DNA of 64,000 nt. Origin: Bacteroidota bacterium. Its GTDB lineage: Bacteria; Bacteroidota; Bacteroidia; AKYH767-A; OLB10. How positions within the stretch are numbered: the first letter of the stretch is position 1; the number at the start of each line of letters is the position of its first letter. Under the pieces are notes generated by a model that did no database searches, had not been told where the DNA came from, and worked only from the letters and a program-made list of their open reading frames with translations. The stretch is from contig JADKJB010000008.1 in the NCBI GenBank assembly GCA_016722525.1, positions 124,001 to 188,000 of the forward strand, in the 5' to 3' direction. Below are positions 1 through 8,936 of the stretch, in pieces. The translations under genes were made by a program, and so were the position numbers.

Positions 1-1
1 G

Positions 2-883
2 ACCAAGGCATCCTTTGCCCAGATTCTGCTAAATAATCCCTTTGTCGACAAAGTAATTTCTTTTGAAAGTGATCTTCAGACTGTCATTGAGGAATTAAAG
101 ATGGAGAATTATGATTTTGTTGTGGACCTTCATCATAACCTAAGAAGTTTTCGTGTAAAAACCGCACTGGGTAAATCATCCGCATCCTTTAATAAACTCA
201 ATTTTGAGAAATGGTTGTTAGTGAATTTGAAAGTTAATAGGTTGCCGAAAACACATATTGTCGACCGTTACTTTGAAACAATTAAGCAATTAAATGTCTT
301 TTATGATGGTGCTGGTCTCGATTTTTATATTCCTAAAAAGGATGAAATTGATTTAAATACCTTACCTGACCCGTGGTGCAGAGGCTATATTGCTTTTGTA
401 ATTGGTGCCAAACATTTTACTAAGAAAATGCCTGACCATCTTATCATCGATTGTATTAATCATATGAAATTGCCCGTTGTTTTGCTCGGTGGCAAGGACG
501 ATAGCAAGAGTGGAAATTTGATTGCTGAAAAATCCGGAAAGTACGCCTACAATGCGTGTGGAAAATTCAACCTTTCACAATCTGCATCCCTGGTCCGTCA
601 GGCCCGGCTGCTGATAACTCATGATACCGGTTTGATGCATATTGCTGCTGCGAAACAGCAAAGAATAATTTCCCTTTGGGGAAACACGGTGCCCGATTTC
701 GGTATGTATCCTTTTCTTCCCGATCATTCCGGAAAATCAGTGATGATTCAGAATACTACCATCAGTTGCAGGCCATGTTCAAAAATTGGATTTGATGAAT
801 GTCCTAAAAAGCATTTTAAGTGTATGAATGACTTAAATATCAACAACATCATTTCTGTTGCCAAAGAATGGTGGAGCACATAA
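2..883 (+). CDS. Glycosyltransferase family 9 (heptosyltransferase-like), 5' end missing
   Basis: The reading frame is open from the first bases of the window, so the ATG at 101 is internal and the true start lies outside. GT9 enzymes transfer heptose or related sugars from ADP-sugars to lipopolysaccharide core at the cytoplasmic face. The C-terminal GT9 nucleotide-sugar-binding signature is visible: a THDTGLMHIAAA stretch followed by SLWGNTVPDFGMYP, the usual D-T-G-x-M-H-I-A ... W-G-x-T-x-P pattern. Four cysteines near the C-terminus (CRPC, ECP, KCM) are common in Bacteroidota members. The exact sugar cannot be inferred. The gene is followed by a tRNA. Confidence 0.85.
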   Translation, partial: TKASFAQILLNNPFVDKVISFESDLQTVIEELKMENYDFVVDLHHNLRSFRVKTALGKSSASFNKLNFEKWLLVNLKVNRLPKTHIVDRYFETIKQLNVFYDGAGLDFYIPKKDEIDLNTLPDPWCRGYIAFVIGAKHFTKKMPDHLIIDCINHMKLPVVLLGGKDDSKSGNLIAEKSGKYAYNACGKFNLSQSASLVRQARLLITHDTGLMHIAAAKQQRIISLWGNTVPDFGMYPFLPDHSGKSVMIQNTTISCRPCSKIGFDECPKKHFKCMNDLNINNIISVAKEWWST

Positions 884-978
884 TTGAATACGGTGGTCCA
901 GGGAGTAATCAACTAATAGTTGCAGAATTTATAACAGATTCATTGTAGATCTTCGATTTAATTAAGTCAAATTTTCAT

Positions 979-986
979 TACTTTTG
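979..986 (+). promoter_or_regulatory. Bacteroidota -7 promoter element for tRNA-Arg
   Basis: TACTTTTG is an exact match to the Bacteroidota -7 consensus TAnnTTTG and lies 10 bases upstream of the first tRNA base, where a tRNA promoter is expected. Confidence 0.65.
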
Positions 987-996
987 CACCCTTATT

Positions 997-1070
997 GGGC
1001 CCGTAGTTCAATTGGATAGAATGGCAGATTCCGGTTCTGTTGGTTGGGGGTTCGAATCCCTTCGGGCTCA
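997..1070 (+). tRNA. tRNA-Arg (anticodon CCG)
   Basis: A full cloverleaf can be folded. The acceptor stem is GGGCCCG with CGGGCTC, the D stem GTTC with GAAT, the anticodon stem GCAGA with TCTGT around loop TTCCGGT (anticodon CCG, reading CGG), and the T loop is TTCGAAT. The discriminator base is A and CCA is not encoded. Confidence 0.95.
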
Positions 1071-1128
1071 CTTTTAATTAGTTTTGTTCTCTGGTTATTG
1101 AAACAGGAACCTTTTAAGCTAAAAATGG

Positions 1129-1166
1129 AGGAAACCTTTCATATAATGAGGGGTTTCTTTTTTTTT
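1129..1166 (+). terminator. Rho-independent terminator
   Basis: GAAACC (1131-1136) pairs with GGTTTC (1152-1157), followed by a run of nine T. It lies between tRNA-Arg and the next gene. Confidence 0.7.
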
Positions 1167-1180
1167 ACCTAAAAAGATGC

Positions 1181-1188
1181 TATTTTTG
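1181..1188 (+). promoter_or_regulatory. -7 promoter element for the WG-repeat gene
   Basis: TATTTTTG matches TAnnTTTG and sits 29 bases upstream of the ATG at 1218, just after the preceding terminator. Confidence 0.5.
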
Positions 1189-1217
1189 TTTTTAGAAAAA
1201 TTTAACGACCCTATATT

Positions 1218-2273
1218 ATGAAAAAATTCATCCAACTGCTCTTTGTTATTACTTCATTTACTGTTTCTCAATCCCTTGCTCAAACGCTGCTTACACAGGT
1301 TAAACCATTTAAAAGTAAAACCTGGGGATACGCAAATATTAAAGGGGAAATGGTTATTCCTGCTCAATTTGAAAAATGTTATAAGTTTACCGGTGATGGG
1401 TATGCAACCATATATGATACAAAAAACAGGCAGTATTATTTCATTAACTCAAAAGGAGAAAAACTGAATACTGAAATTTCTAGTTTTAAGCTAAGAGACG
1501 GTTTTGGGTTTGATGTTTCAGCGTTTAATAGTGGAGTAGTGCCAGTAAAAATTGGTGAGAAATGGGGCTATCTTAGTGTTACCGGTAAAGTTATTGTTCA
1601 GGCTAAATATGATGAAGCATCTGATTTTAATGGAGGTTACGGAGTGGTGCGTTCCGGCATTAATTATACCGTTTTGAGTACCAAAGGGGAGGAGTTCTTT
1701 ATTTCTGTTCCCGGTGTTACCGACGTTAAACCCTTTACCGAAAATATGGCTCCTTACAGAGCAGCTGATAAAAAAATGGGTTTTATAGGGATTGATGGAA
1801 AAATTGCTATCCCTGCACAATTTGAAAGTGTGGGTTATTTTACTAACGGCTTAGCATGGGCGAAAACAACTGATAATAAATTGGGCTATATTAATCCTAA
1901 AGGTGAATGGGTAATTAAACCGAATTTTGAAGCAGCCAAGAATTTTGATGCCGAAAGTGGACTTGCCAGAATTAAAAATGGGGATAAATGGGCTTATGTA
2001 AATAAATCCGGAGAAATTACCTATGTGGGTATCACCGATACTTATGGTGATTTCTCTGAAGGATTAGCTGAAGGAAAATCTAATGGTAAAACAGGCTTTT
2101 ATGGCCCTAACGGTCAATGGGTGATTCAACCACAGTTTGATGGCTCACGTGATTTTAAAAATGGCTATGCGGCAGCCAAACAAGGTGACAGATGGGGAAT
2201 GATAGATAAATCAGGAAAATGGGTGATTCAACCTGTTTATGATGGGATAAAAGATATGGAACTGATTAAGTAA
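1218..2273 (+). CDS. Secreted WG-repeat protein
   Basis: 351 residues. A signal peptide covers about residues 1-22 (MKK, a hydrophobic core, then SLAQ). The rest consists of WG repeats of about 45-50 residues, each with a KWGY(I/V)-type motif (TWGYANIKGEMVIPAQF, KWGYLSVTGKVI, KLGYINPKGEWVI, KWAYVNKSGEI, RWGMIDKSGKWVIQP). WG-repeat proteins are common exported proteins of Bacteroidota whose molecular role is not established; a beta-rich binding or scaffold role is usual speculation. No T9SS sorting domain is visible, so it is probably periplasmic or reaches the surface by another route. It has its own promoter and terminator. Confidence 0.9.
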   Translation: MKKFIQLLFVITSFTVSQSLAQTLLTQVKPFKSKTWGYANIKGEMVIPAQFEKCYKFTGDGYATIYDTKNRQYYFINSKGEKLNTEISSFKLRDGFGFDVSAFNSGVVPVKIGEKWGYLSVTGKVIVQAKYDEASDFNGGYGVVRSGINYTVLSTKGEEFFISVPGVTDVKPFTENMAPYRAADKKMGFIGIDGKIAIPAQFESVGYFTNGLAWAKTTDNKLGYINPKGEWVIKPNFEAAKNFDAESGLARIKNGDKWAYVNKSGEITYVGITDTYGDFSEGLAEGKSNGKTGFYGPNGQWVIQPQFDGSRDFKNGYAAAKQGDRWGMIDKSGKWVIQPVYDGIKDMELIK

Positions 2274-2292
2274 TTTTATCGCGACTTAAATC

Positions 2293-2332
2293 AACCATCA
2301 TCGGATTTTTTCTGATGGTGGTTTTTTTTTGC
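2293..2332 (+). terminator. Rho-independent terminator after the WG-repeat gene
   Basis: AACCATCATCGG pairs, with two G-T wobbles, with CTGATGGTGGTT across a short T-rich loop, followed by a run of T. It lies 20 bases past the stop codon. The remaining ~200 bases up to the next promoter show nothing else. Confidence 0.75.
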
Positions 2333-2508
2333 GGTGTTTTTTTATGGTTTGTTTTTAAACGAATGTTAGAAAACCCTGTCAAGCATCGATTTAAAATTGA
2401 AATATTATTTTCACTTTGAACATTTTCATTCTAATGGAGGTGATTTTTTCTGACAAGGTAATCATCATTCTAAAATCTAAAACTACTTCACTTTCATTTA
2501 AAAATTTA

Positions 2509-2516
2509 TATCTTTG
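2509..2516 (+). promoter_or_regulatory. -7 promoter element for the TPR regulator
   Basis: TATCTTTG matches TAnnTTTG 38 bases upstream of the start codon at 2554. Confidence 0.5.
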
Positions 2517-2553
2517 AAACCATACCTTTATTCATAAATATCTTTTTCATTTA

Positions 2554-4175
2554 ATGTTGAGACCTTCCTTAACTTTTATAACCTCCCTGCTGTTGGGATT
2601 TTGTCTTTCTGCACCAATTGCTGTTGCGGGGTCGGCTAAAAAATATCTCGATGAGGGATGGAGTGAATTAGTGAGAGATAATGATTCACTGGCGTTTGAA
2701 CTTTTCGGAAAGGCGCTCGAAATTTCTTCCATTGAAAAGATACAGTTAATATAGCTAATTCATTTCTATACATGGGCATTTGTTCCTATAGCGTGAGTTA
2801 CAGCGAAGGTTTGCACTATTGCCTCAAAGCCCTTGATGAATTTAAGAAACTCGAAACATCTTCGCCCGAAGTAGCACTCGTTGGTAGAAGTAAATGCCTG
2901 CAACTCATTAGCACCATCTACAGCCGGCAGGGAAAGTATCAGGATGCTATCCAACTAAGCAGAGAAGCCATGATTGGATTTTTAAATAAACCCGATTCCA
3001 ATGGATACCTGGGGTTAATTTATTCCTCTCTTGGCAATGCCTATGCGCAGCTGGGATTACTGGATTCTGTGATGTTTTATCACTCAAAAGCGCTCGATGA
3101 ACATTTGCAGAATCGAAACTTTGTTTATCTGCCCGGTGCCTATATTAAAGTTGCTGATGTTGAATTACAGAATGGTAATGCTGCACTGAGCAAAGTTTAT
3201 TATGATAGAGCTGCTGCGATTGCTGACAGTACCGGAAACCGGCAGGCATTGGTGATTTCTGTTTTAGGACTTAGTTCCTGGACTATGAATGCTGAAAAGG
3301 ATTTCGCGAAAGCGGAATTGCTCATTGATAAGGCCAACGCTATAGCTTCCCGCCTGACCGATAAAACTTTTAAACAAAAAGTGCTTGCAAGCTATGTGAA
3401 TTTGTATAGACTAAAAAATGATTTTAAAAATGCACTCTTATATAAGGAGCAGTTTGCAGTACTATCCGATAGTTTGTCAGTATGGGAAAAGGATCGTATT
3501 GTGAAACAGTTAGAGGTGCAATTTGAAGTTGCTGAAAAAGAACGTCAGTTAAAATTGATCCAAAAGGAAAATGATATCACCCGCCTGACAAATTTTCTGC
3601 TATGGGGAGCTATTGCCTGCATACTAATAATCGGAGTTGTTTTCATTTTGTTTTTAAGACGTATCAATCGGCGTGATAAATCGTTGCTTCAAACCAGAGA
3701 AGAACTAATGAAAGCTTTGGAGGAAAAAAAAATTCTCAAAGAAAAACAACTTCAGAATGAATTGGAATTTAAAGAAAGTCAGTTGAGCGCTCTGGCTTTG
3801 CAGATGATGCAGAAAAGTGAATTGCTTCATGAAGTGAAAGCGGTTTTGGATAAGGATAAAAGTATTTCTGATTCGAATGAAGTACAAAAACTTATCAATA
3901 AAGGACATAATCAGGATAGCGACTGGGCAGATTTTAATACTCGTTTTGAAAGTATTAATAAAAACTTTTACTCCCGACTTAAAACTGCCTATCCTGAAAT
4001 TAGTCCGAACGACCTTCGAATTTGTGCCCTCATTAAACTCAATTTATCGATCAAAGAAATGGCAGGAATTTTAAACATTTCTCCCGATAGTGTTAAGACA
4101 GCAAGATACAGGTTAAGAAAAAAACTTCAGCTTAATACTGAAGATAATCTGACTGAATTTATTCTAAGCCTTTGA
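2554..4175 (+). CDS. TPR-repeat membrane regulator with LuxR-like C-terminal helix-turn-helix (frame interrupted)
   Basis: Signal peptide or TM at the N-terminus, TPR repeats over about residues 30-300, a membrane helix (LLWGAIACILIIGVVFILFL) near nt 3600-3660, a coiled coil, and a C-terminal LuxR-like DNA-binding domain (NDLRICALIKLNLSIKEMA ... SPDSVKTARYRLRKKL). This is a common Bacteroidota layout in which periplasmic TPRs are linked through the membrane to a cytoplasmic DNA-binding domain. The frame breaks at about 2735-2740: the first 60 codons read to a stop at 2752, while the correct continuation (DTVNIANSFLYMGIC) is in another frame. Adding one base to GAAAAGATA (GAAAAGGATA) joins them. 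The break may be a sequencing error. Targets are unknown. Confidence 0.8.
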
Positions 4176-4213
4176 ATTTCAATTCATGTATACCTATTGA
4201 ATACTGGATTGCC

Positions 4214-4221
4214 TACCTTTG
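4214..4221 (+). promoter_or_regulatory. Candidate -7 promoter element
   Basis: TACCTTTG matches TAnnTTTG. It would give the next gene (ATG at 4346) a leader of about 115 bases. Confidence 0.35.
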
Positions 4222-4345
4222 TCTACCTCTTGTCTACCCATATTATTTGCTTAAACTTTAACCCAGGACTAAATTTGGCTGCATCAATCGATGATCAGTA
4301 TTCCATCTGGAAATGGATTAAATTTAACAAGCTAAAAATATTTTT

Positions 4346-5257
4346 ATGAAAAAACATCTAAGTTTAATTGCACTTATTCTATTCTTTGTGCTATTTCAAT
4401 CAAGAGCGCATGCTCAAGTATTCAATCCTGGTTTTGAACAACTTAACAACGACGGAACCATTAGCAATTGGGGAAATGTATACATCTTTCAGGTTGTTCT
4501 TGATTCTAATGGAACAACTTTAATGGATTCAATTGTGTTTGATAATCAATTTTATGCACCAACCATAGATGCCTATTCCGGAAACTATGCCATGGAAATG
4601 CGAAATGCATTTAATTACACAACAGGTACAGGTATTGCCGGTAGCGTTAGTGCTGATACTGATTCTGTTTACACCGCCTGGGGTTCTTTGGAGTTTATCC
4701 CTATCCAATATTTACCTTCAGACCTTAGTTTTTATTTTAAATTCTTTCCTGTAAATGGCGATACAGGAAATGTCACTATAACCATTTATGATGCAAATGG
4801 TGGTGAAATTGGTTCCGGGTCTTATAATTTCAACGGATTAATAGCAAATTACACTTACTTACCTGTGCCTATCACATATACTGGCTCCAATGCTCCCGCA
4901 TTGTATTCCTTAAATTTTAGTACAACTGCTTATGGATCTCAGCCCTCATTCGGGACGCGACTTTTAATAGATGATGTTTCTTTAAATGGAACAACAGATG
5001 TGAAAGATGTAGCAAATGAGAATATTTTTATTTTATTTCCAAATCCTGTAAATGATTTGTTACACATACACTCTGATATTCTTTTGGAAGACACTAAATT
5101 TCGATTGTTTGATGTTTCAGGGAAAATTGTGTTTACCGGAGCTATTACCTCTACAAAAAATGTTATCAATACTTTAGAAATAAATCCGGGAATCTATTTT
5201 CTGGAACTTTCCAATTCAACAGTATTTGAAAGAAAATTGGTGGTGATAAGTCATTAA
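4346..5257 (+). CDS. Secreted protein with T9SS type A sorting domain
   Basis: 303 residues. The signal peptide ends near residue 23 (SRAHAQ). A beta-rich central region of about 190 residues resembles carbohydrate-binding or jelly-roll extracellular modules of Bacteroidota, but I cannot name the family. The last ~75 residues form a type A T9SS sorting domain: an FPNPVNDLLHI motif, then KFRLFDVSGKIV, then NPGIYFLELSN and a short basic end (ERKLVVISH). It is expected to cross the outer membrane by T9SS and be surface-bound or released. It has a terminator of its own. Confidence 0.85.
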   Translation: MKKHLSLIALILFFVLFQSRAHAQVFNPGFEQLNNDGTISNWGNVYIFQVVLDSNGTTLMDSIVFDNQFYAPTIDAYSGNYAMEMRNAFNYTTGTGIAGSVSADTDSVYTAWGSLEFIPIQYLPSDLSFYFKFFPVNGDTGNVTITIYDANGGEIGSGSYNFNGLIANYTYLPVPITYTGSNAPALYSLNFSTTAYGSQPSFGTRLLIDDVSLNGTTDVKDVANENIFILFPNPVNDLLHIHSDILLEDTKFRLFDVSGKIVFTGAITSTKNVINTLEINPGIYFLELSNSTVFERKLVVISH

Positions 5258-5283
5258 CTTTCCTTATTATTTTGTTTTTAAGC

Positions 5284-5330
5284 AGCAAGCAGATATTTAA
5301 ATAAAATTTCTGTTTGCTCTTTTTGTTTTT
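5284..5330 (+). terminator. Rho-independent terminator
   Basis: AGCAAGCAG (5284-5292) pairs with CTGTTTGCT (5310-5318, one G-T wobble), followed by a T-rich tract. Confidence 0.65.
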
Positions 5331-5393
5331 ATTCGATTTTGTATAGTTTTTTTAGAATTGTTACAGTTCCTATGGTTCAATTAACAAATCAGT

Positions 5394-5401
5394 TATATTT
5401 G
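5394..5401 (+). promoter_or_regulatory. -7 promoter element for tatD-ansA
   Basis: TATATTTG matches TAnnTTTG exactly, 16 bases before the ATG at 5418. The mRNA leader would be only about 10 bases. Confidence 0.6.
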
Positions 5402-5417
5402 CACCACAGGATTGTAA

Positions 5418-6197
5418 ATGCTCATCGATACCCACATTCATCTTTATGCTGAAGAATATGATTCCGACAGGGATCAATTAATTAGCCATGCCATTGCTGC
5501 AGGTGTGCAAAAATTTATTCTTCCAAATATTGATGTGGAATCTATTGCAGGCATGCAACAACTATGTGAAAAATATTCAGGCAACTGTTTTCCTATGTTG
5601 GGCTTGCACCCTTGCTATGTAGGCTCAGACTATAAATCACAAATTGAACTCATTAAATCCAGATTCAATGAATTCAAAAGTGAAGTTGTTGCCATTGGTG
5701 AAATCGGACTTGATTTCCATTGGGATCTGACTTTCCGCAAAGAACAAGAGGAGGCTTTCCGTGATCAGGTTGTTTGGGCAAATGAAATAAATTTACCTAT
5801 TGCTATTCATAGCCGGAATGCTACCAACGAAATTATCAAAATATTGAATGAACTTAGTCTCAAAAATCTGAAAGGAGTTTTTCATTGTTTTTCCGGCGAC
5901 ATTAACCAGGCTGATGAGATTTTGAATATGGGTTTTTACTTTGGAATAGGAGGAGTCGTTACCTTTAAAAATTCAGGTCTTGATAAAATTGTTTCCGAAT
6001 TGCCATTGCAATTTATTTTGCTTGAAACCGACGGTCCCTACCTGGCTCCAACTCCTTATCGCGGGAAAAGAAATGAACCAGCCTATATTAGTTTAGTGGC
6101 TGAAAAAATAGCTGAAATAAAAAAACTCCCCCTTTCTGAAATTGTTGATAGTACTACTGCTAATGCAATCAAACTTTTTAACCTCCCCACTATTTAA
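5418..6197 (+). CDS. tatD: TatD-family metal-dependent deoxyribonuclease/hydrolase
   Basis: 259 residues, the usual length. Metal ligands of the TatD TIM barrel are visible: THIH at residues 5-8, the glutamate of AIGEIGLDF near 94, histidines in IAIHSRN and VFHCFSG, and aspartate in LLETDGPYLAP. TatD enzymes are cytosolic, with 3'-5' exonuclease activity linked to DNA repair and quality control. The stop codon abuts the start of the asparaginase gene, so the two are one operon. Confidence 0.93.
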   Translation: MLIDTHIHLYAEEYDSDRDQLISHAIAAGVQKFILPNIDVESIAGMQQLCEKYSGNCFPMLGLHPCYVGSDYKSQIELIKSRFNEFKSEVVAIGEIGLDFHWDLTFRKEQEEAFRDQVVWANEINLPIAIHSRNATNEIIKILNELSLKNLKGVFHCFSGDINQADEILNMGFYFGIGGVVTFKNSGLDKIVSELPLQFILLETDGPYLAPTPYRGKRNEPAYISLVAEKIAEIKKLPLSEIVDSTTANAIKLFNLPTI

Positions 6198-7247
6198 ATG
6201 GCACAAAAACTTAACCGGTCGAAATCATGTATTGATATTTTAATCATCTATACTGGTGGAACAATTGGAATGATTCAGGATCATAAAACAGGAGAATTAA
6301 AACCTATAAATTTTGATCAGATCAAAGAGGAGGTTCCTGAAATCAGAAAGTTTGATTATAACATAGATGTAGTTTCATTTAATCCTGTTCTTGACTCCTC
6401 CGATATGCAACCCGATCATTGGGTAAAAATGGCAGATTTGATTCAAAAAAATTACAACAACTATCATGGATTTGTTATTCTTCATGGATCGGACACGCTG
6501 GCTTATACAGCTTCTGCCTTGAGCTTTATGCTGGAGAATCTTGCCAAACCAGTTATTATTACCGGTTCGCAATTACCGGTCGGGGAAATAAGAACCGATG
6601 CTAAAGAAAATTTAATTACTTCCATTGAAATTGCTGCTACCCGCATCAATAACAAACCTGCCGTACCTGAAGTATGTGTGTATTTTGATTACCTGCTATT
6701 CCGGGGGAATCGTGTCACCAAAATGAATTCTTCGAAATTTGAAGCTTTTCAGTCAGTTAATTTTCCTCCACTTGCCGAAGCTGGAGTTCATCTTAAATTC
6801 AATACCCATCTTATGGCTAAAATCAATTCCAAAAAGCTGAAGGTGTATAAATCTCTTGACCCCGCAATTGGAGTAATACGATTGTTTCCGGGCATGACTC
6901 ACCAATGGTTCAAAGCTCAAATTAGAACCAAAGGAATTAAAGCCCTTGTTTTAGAAACCTTTGGATCTGGCAATGCTCCTTCGGCTGGTTGGTTTATTGA
7001 TGAATTACAGAATGCCCTAAAGGCTGGTTTAGTGGTAGTTAACATAACCCAATGCCCGGGTGGCACTGTGGAGCAAGGTCGATATACCACTAGTTCCAAA
7101 TTAGCTAAAATGGGTGTAATTGGAGGAGCCGACCTTACCAGTGAAGCTGCTATAACCAAACTCATGTTTTTGATGGGGCAGAAAATGAAAGTAGCTGAAA
7201 TCAAAAAACTTATGACTACCTCTTTACGTGGCGAACTCACTCCTTAA
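6198..7247 (+). CDS. ansA: Type I (cytoplasmic) L-asparaginase
   Basis: 349 residues. It hydrolyses L-asparagine to aspartate and ammonia. The two active-site threonine regions are present: IIYTGGTIGM at residues 16-25 and LHGSDTLAYTASAL near 94-107. There is no signal peptide, in line with type I cytosolic enzymes. It starts directly after tatD with no gap and shares its promoter. Confidence 0.93.
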   Translation: MAQKLNRSKSCIDILIIYTGGTIGMIQDHKTGELKPINFDQIKEEVPEIRKFDYNIDVVSFNPVLDSSDMQPDHWVKMADLIQKNYNNYHGFVILHGSDTLAYTASALSFMLENLAKPVIITGSQLPVGEIRTDAKENLITSIEIAATRINNKPAVPEVCVYFDYLLFRGNRVTKMNSSKFEAFQSVNFPPLAEAGVHLKFNTHLMAKINSKKLKVYKSLDPAIGVIRLFPGMTHQWFKAQIRTKGIKALVLETFGSGNAPSAGWFIDELQNALKAGLVVVNITQCPGGTVEQGRYTTSSKLAKMGVIGGADLTSEAAITKLMFLMGQKMKVAEIKKLMTTSLRGELTP

Positions 7248-7353
7248 TTTCTTTACCCGCTAAGCACTTAAAAGTTCTTTTACAAATGGAATTTTCCTAT
7301 CTTGCACGCCTGTTTTAAAAAGGCAGAAGCTTACAAACAGTATGTTAAAATCC

Positions 7354-7444
7354 GGAGAGATGTCCGAGCGGCCGAAGGAGCACGCTTGGAAAGCGTGTAT
7401 GCCCCACAAGGGTATCGTGGGTTCGAATCCCACTCTCTCCGCCA
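7354..7444 (+). tRNA. tRNA-Ser (anticodon GGA)
   Basis: The acceptor stem is GGAGAGA with TCTCTCC, the anticodon stem CACGC with GCGTG around loop TTGGAAA (anticodon GGA), with a long variable arm typical of serine tRNA and T loop TTCGAAT. The discriminator is G and a CCA follows in the DNA (7442-7444), unlike tRNA-Arg in this window. Confidence 0.96.
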
Positions 7445-7491
7445 GTTAGAGTAATTGAGTGCCTGAATGATCTGATGGAGTTTTTTGCAGT

Positions 7492-7521
7492 GGGAACAGT
7501 TAGTGAAATGGTTCCCTTTTT
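7492..7521 (+). terminator. Rho-independent terminator after tRNA-Ser
   Basis: GGGAAC (7492-7497) pairs with GTTCCC (7511-7516), followed by five T. It lies 48 bases past the tRNA. Confidence 0.65.
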
Positions 7522-7614
7522 CGGATTTGGTTTTGCTAACGAAAAGAAAAATCTTTGTCTTTTTTCTAATGACCAAATCCTCAAATAACAATTGATTTAT
7601 CTTATAAAATTATT

Positions 7615-7637
7615 AAATCCCTGATTGGATTTTTTTT
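7615..7637 (+). terminator. Second hairpin with T run
   Basis: AAATCC and GGATTT pair across a 6-base loop, followed by a run of T. It lies in the otherwise empty stretch 7445-7788 between tRNA-Ser and the CPBP gene, and may be a backup terminator. I see no gene in this stretch. Confidence 0.45.
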
Positions 7638-7788
7638 GATTTATTTTATTGTCGATTATTTCAATTGACATTTTACAAATGAAATTTTATGATTTATTGG
7701 GCAATTACTTTTTATGGATTGTTTTGAACTATAAAATTTGCGAAGGTAAATTGACTGAAAGCATCGTTATTGAATTCCATGATTTTGA

Positions 7789-8730
7789 TCAACTCGATGT
7801 TTCTTCTGTAATATTTCCAGTGGAGAGTTTCTTAATTAAAAAACCCAATCCAAAAATCAGGGCCAATGAAATAATTACGTAGGGCCACTCGCCGTTCTCA
7901 GTACCAATAGTGTCCTGATTAAATGGCAATTGATTGTTTCCAGCATAATAGGCAAAAATAACTGCTGCTCCATTATTTACTAAGTGTGCAAATATGGGAA
8001 CCCATATGCTTCCTGTCCAATGCAATAAATAACCGAAAAGCATTCCCAAAAGCATTCTTGGAATAAATCCAAAAAATTGCATATGAATGGCACTGAATAG
8101 TATTGATGTAAGTATAATAGCTACATGTATATTGTTGGTGAGTTCTTTGAATAATCTTTGAAGTACTCCTCTGAAAAGTAGCTCTTCACCTAATGCCGGA
8201 AGAAGTGCTACTATGAACAGATTGAAAAGTAATTCCAGACTTGTATCCATCTTCAAAAACATCTCTGTTATTCTGGCTGCATTGTCTTCACTAGCTCTCA
8301 TCCAGCTTTCAACACCTGATAAAAATTCAGGTAAATGCAATTGCTGATTAAAAATTAATAAGCTGTTGATAAATGGTACTGCCGAAAATGTAAGTAGTAA
8401 GGTTAGTCCCAATAGCAATGGGTTTGCCATTTTTGTAGCCGACAAATAGGACCTGGGTTTGGTGCTGAATAAAATTGCTGCTAATATAGCAGGTATCAAA
8501 AACATTCCGAATCCTGTAGTAAGTATCTGCAGTAATTTCATGGCTGACATTACTAAGGGATCCTCTAAATTTGATAATGCCTTTGGGTCTGATAATACAT
8601 TGACCCCATAAAAATGATCTGCCAACAAGCCTCCCAACATACTGAATAAAATAGTACTCAGGGAGATAACAAACACAAGAATAAAAAATTTTCTATAAAC
8701 GGGTTTGTCTGCAAATAGGCCTGTAATCAT
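7789..8730 (-). CDS. CPBP-family intramembrane glutamic endopeptidase
   Basis: 313 residues with about eight membrane helices. The CPBP (CAAX protease / Abi) signature is present: GEELLFRGVLQR (motif 1, EExxxR), then the motif with FSAIHMQFFGFIPR and the histidine/asparagine motif FAHLVNNGAAVIFAY. These are integral membrane proteases related to Rce1. In bacteria, roles range from bacteriocin self-immunity to unknown. No toxin gene is adjacent, so a function cannot be given. Confidence 0.88.
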   Translation of the reverse strand: MITGLFADKPVYRKFFILVFVISLSTILFSMLGGLLADHFYGVNVLSDPKALSNLEDPLVMSAMKLLQILTTGFGMFLIPAILAAILFSTKPRSYLSATKMANPLLLGLTLLLTFSAVPFINSLLIFNQQLHLPEFLSGVESWMRASEDNAARITEMFLKMDTSLELLFNLFIVALLPALGEELLFRGVLQRLFKELTNNIHVAIILTSILFSAIHMQFFGFIPRMLLGMLFGYLLHWTGSIWVPIFAHLVNNGAAVIFAYYAGNNQLPFNQDTIGTENGEWPYVIISLALIFGLGFLIKKLSTGNITEETSS

Positions 8731-8739
8731 GATTTTGCT

Positions 8740-8747
8740 TAAATTTG
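8740..8747 (+). promoter_or_regulatory. Candidate -7 promoter element upstream of dusB
   Basis: TAAATTTG matches TAnnTTTG on the plus strand between the CPBP start and dusB. If used, the dusB leader would be about 185 bases and would contain the simple-sequence repeat at 8767-8858. Confidence 0.3.
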
Positions 8748-8766
8748 CAACGAAATTAGGGAAAAA

Positions 8767-8858
8767 AGTTGGCAGTAGCGGTAGGGGTAGCAGTGGCAGT
8801 GGCAGTAGCAGTGGCGGTGGCAGTAGCAGTAGCAGTAGCAGTGGCGGTAGGCGGTAGC
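8767..8858. repeat. Simple-sequence repeat of GGCAGT/AGCAGT-type hexamers
   Basis: About 90 bases made of trimer and hexamer units of the form (A/G)G(C/T)(A/G)G(T), chiefly GGCAGT, AGCAGT and GGCGGT. The strand is strongly purine-skewed and C-poor. It is non-coding and lies between a divergent gene pair. Confidence 0.8.
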
Positions 8859-8936
8859 TGCAACCTAATCAGCTTGGTGCAAACAACATACTTAATTCAC
8901 AACCGAATCAACAACTGAATTAACCATCGAAATCAA

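Noticed and set aside
7331..7591. Minus-strand reading frames across tRNA-Ser containing an SGIRTHDT-type peptide
   Set aside because: This is the well-known spurious peptide read from the antisense of serine tRNA genes; the tRNA fold is unambiguous.
7649..7882. 77-codon plus-strand frame overlapping the end of the CPBP gene
   Set aside because: Weak TTG start, no family resemblance, and its second half is antisense to a clear CPBP coding region.
7789..8730. CPBP protease as part of an immunity or phage-defence pair
   Set aside because: No bacteriocin, toxin or defence gene is adjacent; the neighbours are a tRNA and dusB.
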